NCBI RefSeq assembly: GCF_000497045.1
Contig: NW_015961952.1
Span: 1 to 64,000 of the forward strand
Direction: 5' to 3'
Length of the DNA: 64,000 bases
DNA from: Kalmanozyma brasiliensis GHG001
Taxonomy: Eukaryota; Basidiomycota; Ustilaginomycetes; Ustilaginales
The position numbers and the translations under genes are program-made. The notes below the pieces were generated by a model. The model did no database searches. It had not been told where the DNA came from and saw only the letters and a program-made list of their open reading frames with translations. Of the stretch, positions 1-8,264 are shown one piece after another (positions within the stretch are counted from its first letter, which is position 1; each line of letters begins with the position of its first letter).

Positions 1-90
1 CCCTAACCCTAACCCTAACCCTAACCCTAACCCTAACCCTAACCCTAACCCTAACCCTAACCCTAACCCTAACCCTAACCCTAACCCTAA
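1..90. repeat. Telomere, 15 units of CCCTAA
   Basis: Fifteen uninterrupted CCCTAA units start at the first base. This is the C-rich strand read inward from a chromosome end (TTAGGG on the other strand). The array stops abruptly at base 90 with no degenerate zone. It shows the window is a true left chromosome end and gives the orientation for everything that follows. Confidence 0.98.
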
Positions 91-223
91 GCCTTACGGA
101 TGTGGTTAGTGATGTTGGTGATGGAGTAGCTGAAGGCGCACACAGGACAGTTGACGGTGGTCATCTTGAGATTGGAATGTCTGTGTGGTGGACAGGTGAT
201 GAGCAACCGTACAGCCAGCTTCA

Positions 224-470
224 GTTTGTATCAGACCGTCTTCCAACTTGAAGCTGACTGTCTTGCTGATCTGTAGCAGACCGTCTTGCCTTTGTATCAG
301 ACTGTCTTGCTGCTTGTATCAGACCGTCTTCAAGATGGTGTTGGCTGCCCGCCAAGTGGAAATTGCCAGGAAATTCAAACTGAATACAACGCGTCTCCAA
401 TTTTGTAGCTGACCGTCTTCCCACCATTTCAATTTTTTCACTTCAAATTTCAAATGGACCGTCTTGCCAG
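224..470. repeat. Subtelomeric degenerate 22-bp repeat with GACCGTCTTG core
   Basis: The core GACCGTCTTG (or GACTGTCTTG, GACCGTCTTC) begins at 234, 256, 279, 300, 322, 411 and 457. The first five are spaced 22, 23, 21 and 22 bp, so this is a degenerate tandem array. The last two are stragglers in T-rich sequence. The consensus around the core is roughly TGTATCAGACCGTCTTGC. The short minus-strand frame across 221-427 is just this repeat translated and is not called as a gene. Confidence 0.75.
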
Positions 471-504
471 GTCATTGACGCGCCAACCTCATTCTGTTCC
501 GCCC

Positions 505-520
505 ATCAAACCCTAACCCA
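505..520. repeat. Interstitial telomere-like motif
   Basis: A short AAACCCTAACCCAAA sequence lies about 420 bp inside the telomere array. It may be an old telomere-repeat insertion or chance. It is too short to interpret further. Confidence 0.4.
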
Positions 521-552
521 AATCCTTCGCCCATGGACTGATTTGTAACAGT

Positions 553-1124
553 GAGCTGCTATTGCGGGGCCAATTTCCAATAGCTACTGCATTCTTGGCT
601 CCTGGACCGGTGAGTACGTTGTACACTTCCTCCAGCAGTACCTGTTCCTGGAGATTGTGGGTCAGAACGGCCTCCTCCTGTTTGATAATGCAAAATGCCA
701 TCACACTGCCAACATCAAGGTGGCTGTGGCTCACAAGGGGCATCAAATTTGCTTCATCCCACCATACTTGCTGTGGCTCAATCCAATGGAGCGGGTGTTT
801 GGCTTCATCCGGCCAGCAGTGGGTCGAGAGAACCTCAAGGATAGCCAAACGCTTGAGAAGGTGATACACAACCAACTCGCCAGGATCATGCGGGAGCATG
901 CTAAAGGTTGGATTTGCAAGACGAAGAAGTGGGCTTGCGTTGTCAGGGCTGGCTATCCTCTCAACCAGGATCATGACGCTGATGATGCCCTTAGACAGTA
1001 CAACCTTGCGCCTGCTGACCTCACCGCTCCGTTCATCAACTACAAGCAGGAGAGCAACAAGGAGGTCTTGCAGGAGACAATGTCACAGAGAGTAGGCCTG
1101 CATTGTTGGTTCACTCAATACTAG
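553..1124 (+). pseudogene. DD34E (Tc1/mariner/IS630-like) transposase, C-terminal relic
   Basis: The open frame encodes the C-terminal half of a DDE-superfamily transposase. It has a LLFDNAKCHH motif with the second catalytic Asp, then 34 residues, then LNPMERVFG with the catalytic Glu. This matches the DD34E spacing of the Tc1/mariner/IS630 group. Upstream in frame are stops at 546 and 552, and neither the first catalytic Asp nor a DNA-binding domain is visible, so the N-terminal half is missing or scrambled. There is no ATG; the first in-frame near-start is a GTG at 657. No terminal inverted repeats were found by eye. I read it as a dead element remnant in the subtelomere. A spliced 5' part cannot be fully excluded. 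Confidence 0.75.
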
Positions 1125-1146
1125 CTTGATTTGCTGTGCACAGGCC

Positions 1147-1164
1147 GTGTGTGTGTGTGTGTGT
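1147..1164. repeat. (GT)9 microsatellite
   Basis: Nine GT dinucleotides lie just after the transposase relic. It is a simple-sequence repeat with no further feature. Confidence 0.9.
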
Positions 1165-2996
1165 GGAGTGACGTTATTTCATTATACTTGTAGCGCTAAC
1201 ATCATCTCAGTGGCAATGTTGTGGGACTGGAGGCAGTGTTATCACTCAAGGTAGCATACAACAACATAGTGACATTATGGCAAGCTAGCGTATCAATTGA
1301 AAATCTAATATTAACATGCCAAACAGGGAATAAAAATTCACAAGAAAAAAATTCGAAATGAAAAAGGAGGCTTTTTATTATGTAGCGATTATCGCAAGCC
1401 CGCTGAGGCCATCGCGGCTTTGCGGGCGATGTGTCGAAGAGTGCGCACGGCGAGAATCGTTGATGCTGGTCTCAAGAGCCTGCGATCAACCGTCCAGCTG
1501 TCGAAGCCAGAGCTGGCATTGCTGTCGATAGAACGCTTCGTTGCGAGCGAGTGGTCAATTCTGGCCTCGCGCAGAATGCGCCGAGCGACGGCGGGAGTCT
1601 GCGCTACGTCCGACGCGGTAAGGAGCCCTAGTAAACGACCGGCATTCAGTGGCAAAACGATAGGACCCGGTGTGACGGTCTGAGATCCCTTCTCAGAAGC
1701 ACCGAAACAGAATAGCTTGTGCACGACAACACAGTGCCGTAAAGAGCAATCGTGCACGCAATGGACAGTTGCGACGTAGGGAAACACCTTTTGAGCAGCG
1801 GTCGGGCGAGCTGCAGCTCTTTCGTATGGTATTGTCTCGTCGCTTGCATTACATGATGTAAGTGCGCGAGCTCGTGATGTCCCTTGACTCATTATCGGCT
1901 AAGATCGGCTCCGATAAGTGAGCACATATACAACTGAAGTTCGACGCAGTGTCCATCTGAAACGCGAATCTGCGCCGAGGTAGTAGCGGCTTTGAAGTCC
2001 CGAATGTGTGAGTGCGGATAACAAATCAATGCAAGGTGTTTCGTCCGCATGTTGCAGAGTGGCACGGCGTACTGGAAGCTCAGCGCATGCTAGCGATGGA
2101 ACATGCTCGCGATGAGCACAGATCCAGTCAAAGATCTGCGCGGGCCCTGGGTCAGTGTGACTCGCTGAAAGTTCGGTGCCCTGTGCTCATAGGACGGAGT
2201 GTCTTGTGCACGAGCCTGTCCTTGACACGACCGCCAAATTGAGGCGCACAGAGCCTTCTGAGACATGACATCGCTTTCGCCGGGCGATCGATTCTGACGC
2301 TTCGTCAAGCTTCGATGCGTCGTTTCTGGAACACGAGCGGCGTCGCTTCGATTACTAGATGAGCTTGTTAATGCGGCGTACGTGCACGATGAGCAATGGC
2401 GTTGCGACATGACTTTTGCATGCTTATCGCTATGAACAGCTTCAGGCGAGCATTGAGCTGTCAATTTGATTGTACAACGGCAGCACTGCGTTCTCCTTGG
2501 CCAGATGAACTGAGTGAGCTATCTCTATGCATCCTGTTCATACGTCAGCTGCCAGCCGACGGCTCGATCAGCTGATGTCCGCTTTGTCCCCGCTTCTTGC
2601 AGCGCGTTGTAGACACGACACCGCGCTCTCGCTAGTCGAGACGATCCGAGCAGGCGGAAAGGCCTTGTGTAAGCCATGGTCGATGATGCTCGAGCCGTCT
2701 GGCTTGGCTCGACTCGGTATGGCTGCTCAATGTGCAAACTCGCTCACTTCTGCTTCGAACAACTTTGAGTCGCAGTGCCCTTCACGCACAGACGAGGCTG
2801 TCATCATCGCAAAAACAGCTCCTCGCAGAGTACTGTATAAGTACCCTGGCATGCCGCATCGATCGAGTCTGTCTCCGCCCTTTCAACAGGATCATCGTTC
2901 GCTCACAACTCGGCTTCTTCGACCTTCAGCACCGATTCAACGTCATCGAGGCACCTCGCAACATCTTCAAGTCAACGCTTCTTCCGTCTCGCCAGA
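1165..2996. other. Gene-poor subtelomeric stretch
   Basis: No recognisable gene is present. An AT-rich patch at about 1305-1380 marks a change of composition between the subtelomere and normal chromosome. A 167-codon minus-strand frame (1389-1892) and several plus-strand frames at 2527-3322 are open, but they have no recognisable motif, domain or compositional bias. I do not call them. Confidence 0.5.
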
Positions 2997-4586
2997 ATGC
3001 AGATCGAGAACGTACCAGACTTGAATGCCATGGGCAGGGCTATCTCCTTATCATATCCGATCGACCCTCAAAGCATGCACCGCTTTCAATCCGGCCAGAC
3101 ACTACAGCAGCTCGTCCATGCTCTGAGCCGGACAATGTACGCGCCCGAGTCGCACCGGACCCGCATCTGGCTCCTCGCAAGCGAGTTCGAATGCATCCTC
3201 ACGTATCTGATATGCTTCTGGCTGATCCACAAGAAAAAGAGCCTCGGAGACATCTGGTTCTTTCGAAAGAAAGAAACTTCGTTTGGGAGCTACTACGTCG
3301 CCAATGCAGTACTGATCCTTAGTAGCGGTTGCGGTATCTACTTGGTGCTGTGGGACACAATCGCGATCTTTGCGGCCATTTGGTCGTTTGCCAACGGCAG
3401 TACGATGCTATGGTGGTGGATCATTCCTCTGCCTTGGTGTCCGCTGATCTTGGGCGCCTATTGCAGTATACATGGCTTTATCGTCAGTTGCAGTCCGAGA
3501 TCGCCCTTATCGCCCAACAACATTGCAAGCGACACCCGTAGACGCTGGATCTATCTACCGATGCCTCGAAGTCCGACCACGCTCAATACCTTGCTGGTTC
3601 TACCGTGCGCTCTCCTCGTGACGGTTTCGATTTGCATGGCAGCAATGGCCGGTCATGCGATATTCCGAGCAAGATCACTCGCGAACAACCTCCTCTCCGA
3701 CGAGATCATGTCGCTGATTCATCGCGCTGCAAAAGAAACATTCACGTTTCCGGATGAACATGTGCTCGCATCCGATGAGCTCGTCTGGGCAGCACGACGC
3801 GTTGCCGCTGCTTACATGGACTGCCATCGATACGTCTGCATCCATCTCGCCATCTACGCGGCGTTCGCCTTTGCCATGTGGATCCCCTTCGTGCTGTACG
3901 GCGTGCCTAACCTGGTCAACTTGGTCAATCACGCCTGCTTTCACCATCCCAAGCCCATTCCTCCCTCGCATCAAGGCTTTGTTGGTAAGCTAATTTGGCT
4001 TCTGACGGAAGGCAGGGCCAGGGCAAGCGACCTGAACACGGGACATCACGTTGCGTGGAAGATGACGGTGCTCACCCTGGTCTATGTCGTGATCGTCGTC
4101 GTCGCCGCGCCGGCGTTCGCCTTCGTCCCTGTGTACGTTGTCGCGAAGTCGTTCCCCGGTCAAGTATCGAAAAGTGACGTTTCGGCGTCCATCGTCGTCG
4201 CGACGATCTCCGTCAGCGTAATCACGCTTGCGGCGTGCACTGCTATCACCTTTTTCTGTACGGTCGCCAGCCTGGATCCGCTATTCCGAGCAGCTATCGG
4301 TCTCAATGTCGCTCGGACCCCAGCTGCTATCGACATCAAAGTCGTTCAGCATCGCAGCGAACACGTGGACTCGCGCCTGGAGTCCCAACTCGCGTCTGCC
4401 AATCAAGACAGAAACATGCTCCGGCAGCCATCGACAGCGTCGTTCAGAAGCACGAAGGCGGACTCAGACTACGCCAAGGAGCAGCGGCGAGATCAGGACG
4501 ACATCGAATCGCTGCGTCACCTCAGTGCCATCACACTCGCTTACCCTTCTCGTGTTCCGAGCAGTCCCACGAAGGCTGAATTCTAG
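2997..4586 (+). CDS. Multi-pass membrane protein of unknown function
   Basis: This is a 529-residue protein with about seven or eight hydrophobic segments, at roughly residues 65-80, 95-130 (two), 140-165, 200-220, 280-305, 350-380 and 395-420. It ends in a hydrophilic tail of about 100 residues rich in Ser, Arg and Asp. No cleavable signal peptide is apparent; the first segment follows a soluble N-terminus of about 60 residues. The layout (seven or eight helices, cytosolic-looking tail) resembles fungal receptor-like or integral plasma-membrane proteins, but no family motif is recognised. It is the intact gene nearest the telomere. The start is the first ATG of the frame; ATGs at codons 12 and 27 are alternatives, and an upstream exon is possible. 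Function is unknown. Confidence 0.65.
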   Translation: MQIENVPDLNAMGRAISLSYPIDPQSMHRFQSGQTLQQLVHALSRTMYAPESHRTRIWLLASEFECILTYLICFWLIHKKKSLGDIWFFRKKETSFGSYYVANAVLILSSGCGIYLVLWDTIAIFAAIWSFANGSTMLWWWIIPLPWCPLILGAYCSIHGFIVSCSPRSPLSPNNIASDTRRRWIYLPMPRSPTTLNTLLVLPCALLVTVSICMAAMAGHAIFRARSLANNLLSDEIMSLIHRAAKETFTFPDEHVLASDELVWAARRVAAAYMDCHRYVCIHLAIYAAFAFAMWIPFVLYGVPNLVNLVNHACFHHPKPIPPSHQGFVGKLIWLLTEGRARASDLNTGHHVAWKMTVLTLVYVVIVVVAAPAFAFVPVYVVAKSFPGQVSKSDVSASIVVATISVSVITLAACTAITFFCTVASLDPLFRAAIGLNVARTPAAIDIKVVQHRSEHVDSRLESQLASANQDRNMLRQPSTASFRSTKADSDYAKEQRRDQDDIESLRHLSAITLAYPSRVPSSPTKAEF

Positions 4587-5242
4587 GTCATGAGTACTGC
4601 TTCCGCTCCTTCGCTCTGTCGTCATCCCATCACACTCTTTTGTCTTGCTTTTCACGTTCGTTTTGGAATCAGTCATTACACCACCACCTGCCTTTCGACA
4701 GCCCGAGTGGTCTTGATACCGTGCCTGAAAGCGACGGTACGATCTGAGCACTGCCATTCTGTCTTGATCGCGGAGGCAGCGCCAGTCGGTCCGTCTGCAG
4801 CAGCGCTCAAGTTCTCAAACTGCCGCGGAGATCTGTGCACCAGCTCTCAGACCCAAAGCTTAGCACGCTCAGCACGCGAACCATGCTGCACTTTGATACC
4901 GCGTGTGGTTTCTTGCTGCGTGCTTCATCTTTCCTTTGGAGGTGTTAGGAGTGTCGATGCAGGTGCATGTAACTGCTCGGCACGGTTCGTCGATCGACGC
5001 TCAGAGCTCTCGCAATGGCCTCGCGTCGGCACTGAGGCTGTCTTGCCCCCCACAAGCTCGTTCAGCAGCCGGACTTTTCCGACATCAAAGGAGTCTTGCC
5101 AGACGAGGTCCTGGCCAGGTAAAGGCCCCTCGAGTACTCAGGAAGACCGCTTGGCTCGCTTTCAGCTCCTGTTGTCACACACGTTGCAGAAGCTGCCGAA
5201 CCGGGCTTAGATGCCCAAAACGTCTATGCCTGTTGCACAGCT
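4587..5242. other. Convergent intergenic region
   Basis: This stretch lies between the membrane-protein stop and the stop of the convergent hydrolase gene. It is T- and C-rich and holds no frame with recognisable content. It probably contains both 3' ends. Confidence 0.4.
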
Positions 5243-6402
5243 CTACTGCCGCCTAGGATTGAAACGAACAACAAGACCATCCCAGCTGAGCTTGATGGGC
5301 GGCACATAGTGCTGCACCCCACTTGCGTCCTTTTCCTCATTGAAGAGTCCGTGGCATGCTTGAGACGTATTGTCATGTTCCGTTCGTTGCTCTGCTCGTC
5401 CCAGATGTCGGCCCACCACTTATTCTCGCCACCTTCACCGACGTCCTTGGTCTGCCTCGCCTTGCCTTCCAGCTGCGCAGCCATCATGCCATATCTCCAG
5501 TCGTCAACAAGCTCTTGCGTGTCGCAGTGCTCTATGCGATGTGTAAAGTCGGTGAGAAGACCGAGCGCGGGTGGTGGCGAGAAGGATGCGAAGAAGGAAA
5601 GCGCCTGCGCGAAAGAAAAGTGAGAGAGATGCCGGTCCATCTTGAGGGCGTCCATGACGATGGCTTGACTGCCCCGCATGTGCTCGAGAGTGGCGGAGGG
5701 GATCTCATGGCAGTCGCTGATGTAGCTGAAGGTGTCGATGCGGAAGCCGAGGCACCAGAATGGCGATGATCGGCCAACGTAGCCGTGAAGTACAGGAAGT
5801 GGCTGTACGCGGACCTCCTTGCGGCCCTCGGAAGCTGGGATGGTGAAAGGCGCGTCCTGGTGGATGATATGCCATCGAAGCGTGGGCACATCACCGCCAC
5901 CTGTCGATTTGGATCGGTCGACGAGGTACGGAAACATGCCCTCTACGACGGTCATGCATTCTTGGGTGAGGTAGATGTCTACATGTCGCTGGATGACTCC
6001 GCCCATAGTCCATGCTCTTAGATCGTCCAGGCCGAGGATCGCATCAGCGTGGGCATGTGTGAGCAGCACAGCTCTAATGGAGCGGATGCCGTTGCGCGGG
6101 AAGTGGACGACGGCGTTCGAGTAGAAAGTCTTGCCACAGTCGATCAAGATGGTGCTGTCCTGCTTGTCGGCGGCATCGCGTCCTACGATAGCTGCAGCAG
6201 TACAGCCTCTACGATTCTTGCCGGTCGGATTGAGGGTAGCGTCCTTGCAAGCCGCGCAGTCGCCAAAGTCGGGTTTGGTGACGCAGTGAATCGCCGGTAC
6301 CTGACCGCTGGTGCCTGTGCCGAGGAAGAGCACCTTGTCGATCCACGTTGATGAAGGGACCGGCCAATCTCCCTGCTCGTCTAATGATCCGCTTGTCGCC
6401 AT
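5243..6402 (-). CDS. Metallo-beta-lactamase-fold hydrolase, two exons
   Basis: This is an MBL-fold protein of the small cytosolic family found in fungi and plants and related to bacterial PhnP and RNase Z-like hydrolases. Visible motifs are FLGTGTSGQVP near the N-terminus, a CxxC-type pair (FGDCAACKD), ILIDCGKTF, the metal motif THAHADAILGLDD (the usual HxHxDH with the last His replaced by Ala, typical of this subfamily), SDCHEIP and TDFTHRIEH. The uninterrupted frame runs into a nonsense tail. An 80 bp intron (5359-5438, GTGAAG..CTCAAG, phase 1) restores an ending with HYVPPIKLSWDGL and stop at 5243-5245, which looks like the authentic C-terminus. Starting at 6402 the product is 359 residues; an in-frame ATG at 6474 would add 24. 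The substrate is unknown. Confidence 0.85.
5359..5438 (-). other. Intron in the MBL-fold hydrolase gene
   Basis: On the minus strand the intron has donor GTGAAG, a branch-like TGACAAT and acceptor CTCAAG, with a length of 80 bp. Removing it keeps phase (1) and replaces an unconserved-looking tail with an ordinary ending. It is inferred from sequence only. Confidence 0.75.
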
Positions 6403-6691
6403 TGCCGTGATGTCGGGAGCCGTGTGAGGATGTCGAACGACAGCTGGATGTTCCGACCCGACAAGATTCCTCAAGGTTTGTGTTCAAGCCCCCTTCGGAA
6501 AACGCGAACGGCATCACCGACGAGAAGGATGTGGAGGATTTTTTTGGGCCAAGGCTTGGTTATCAGAGACGCCGACGTCTGAGCGGGAATTCGCCGAAGC
6601 TGTTGAAAGCGCATTCAATCAAACCTTCTCACGCCCTTCTCTTCTCACCATCACAGTCACCATCACAGACCACACTCCGGAAGATACCGAT

Positions 6692-8146
6692 ATGATTGCT
6701 TCACGACGATTGCTGCGCCAAAGCGCAATCAGGACGCTAACTTCCCACGCTCGCGTTGCACCCTCGTCTCGACTGACTGCTTCAATCAGCTTTTCTAGCA
6801 GCGGACTCACCCGAACTCCCGCAGCGATTCGACACTACGCCGTGCCGACCAACATCAACATCCCAGATCAGACCGAAGTCGACGCTTCAGTCAGCCGCAT
6901 CCTATCGCCCGCACGCTATGAAGAGGCATCACCGTCCGCCATCACCTACAACCGAGCCTGCTCACTCCTCTCAAAATTGCTAGTCCAGCTACGCACCGCC
7001 GCCGACCTTCCCACTGTCGCAGACCGACAAGCTTACCAAGCCTCGATAGACGCCGACATCCTTTCATCGATCCAAGAGTGGGGCTATAGCGCAGAAAACC
7101 TGACTCAGCTCGCCAATGTGCTTCTCTCCGCTTCGGCCGATCCTCGCCGCCACCCGCTGGCGTATCGTCTGTTCGAGGTGGCGCATCAGGCAGGTTCCGA
7201 CGATGCCGGCTACTACTGGGCGAGCATGGTTCTACAAAACACGGCCCCTCCGTCGCCCTCGGGTGATCAGAAGGGTCGAGCGCAGCAGGCTGTGACGCTC
7301 TACCAGGAGCTCTCGGCTGCAGGCAACGCGCGAGGCTCCGTAGGTGTGGCCAGACTCTTGCTTCAGCGCGTGCAGCGAGGGCAGGTGGAGAAGGCACAGT
7401 GGCCTTCCTTGATCGAAGAAGCCGTCAAGCTGTATGAACGAGCAGGCGAAAAGGGCCTTCCAGAAGCGTGGTACGATCTCGCCACGCTCTTCCAAGAATC
7501 GCGCTTCAACCCGCCAGACCAACAGCGCGCACGCGGATATCTGCAAAAGGGAGCAGAGCTTGGCCACTCCGGCTGTCTCTTTGCCCTCGGCATGGATCAT
7601 CTGCTCGACAATGACGCAGGCAACAAAGCGGACGCGTTCCAGTACTTCAAACAGGCTGCGGATCAAGGTGATGCGCAGAGCATGTTTCAGGTGGGCTCCT
7701 TCTACTTTCTCGATCGAGACCGCATGGCACATCACCCGGACGTCACCGGTGGCGACAAGACCATGAAGCAGGCGCACAGGGATACTTTTGGAGTCGACGC
7801 AAACGACGTCGAGGCGAGATTCTGGCTCGAACAGTCGGCGCAGTCCGACTACCCGCCGAGCATTCTTCAGCTCGCTACGCTTCTGGGTCAACATCGAGCG
7901 CTCGATCCAGGAGCGCAGGCCGACAAGGGACTGCGACCCATCGACAAGGATCAGGCGGATCAGCTGTCATATGCGCTGCTCGCAAAGTTGTTGGCGATTC
8001 TGAAGACGTCCGGCAACCTGCCGTCATTGCCATCTCAAAAGGGTCAGTGGTCCAATAGCCAGTTCAACGGTCTAATCCCGCAGGCGCAGGCCATGTACGA
8101 GAAGCTCGAAAAGAAGTTGGGCGAGTCCAAGGAGGCGGATGCATAG
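6692..8146 (+). CDS. Mitochondrial Sel1-like (TPR-type) repeat protein
   Basis: This 484-residue protein has an Arg/Ser-rich, acid-free N-terminus of about 50 residues typical of a mitochondrial targeting sequence. A helical body follows with Sel1-type repeats, for example AVKLYERAGEKGLPEAWYDLA, ARGYLQKGAELGHSGCLFALG and AFQYFKQAADQGDAQSMFQVG, around residues 240-340. Sel1 repeats are protein-interaction scaffolds. In mitochondria such proteins act as assembly or translation-related adaptors, but the partner cannot be told from this sequence. The gene diverges from the hydrolase gene and converges with IPI1, with 118 bp between the stop codons. The first ATG gives the targeting peptide, which supports the start. 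Confidence 0.85.
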   Translation: MIASRRLLRQSAIRTLTSHARVAPSSRLTASISFSSSGLTRTPAAIRHYAVPTNINIPDQTEVDASVSRILSPARYEEASPSAITYNRACSLLSKLLVQLRTAADLPTVADRQAYQASIDADILSSIQEWGYSAENLTQLANVLLSASADPRRHPLAYRLFEVAHQAGSDDAGYYWASMVLQNTAPPSPSGDQKGRAQQAVTLYQELSAAGNARGSVGVARLLLQRVQRGQVEKAQWPSLIEEAVKLYERAGEKGLPEAWYDLATLFQESRFNPPDQQRARGYLQKGAELGHSGCLFALGMDHLLDNDAGNKADAFQYFKQAADQGDAQSMFQVGSFYFLDRDRMAHHPDVTGGDKTMKQAHRDTFGVDANDVEARFWLEQSAQSDYPPSILQLATLLGQHRALDPGAQADKGLRPIDKDQADQLSYALLAKLLAILKTSGNLPSLPSQKGQWSNSQFNGLIPQAQAMYEKLEKKLGESKEADA

Positions 8147-8264
8147 ACGAGTCATTATGCGAAAGCAAGTGCATAGAAGATCCTCAACAAGACGTGACTT
8201 TGTAGACCCCGTGGCTGAGTGACTGGCGTTCCACTTCGGACGATGCGAGCTATGCAAGCCTCGA

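Noticed and set aside
1389..1892. 167-codon minus-strand frame in the subtelomere
   Set aside because: No motif, no compositional support and no neighbour context; length is within chance for this base composition.
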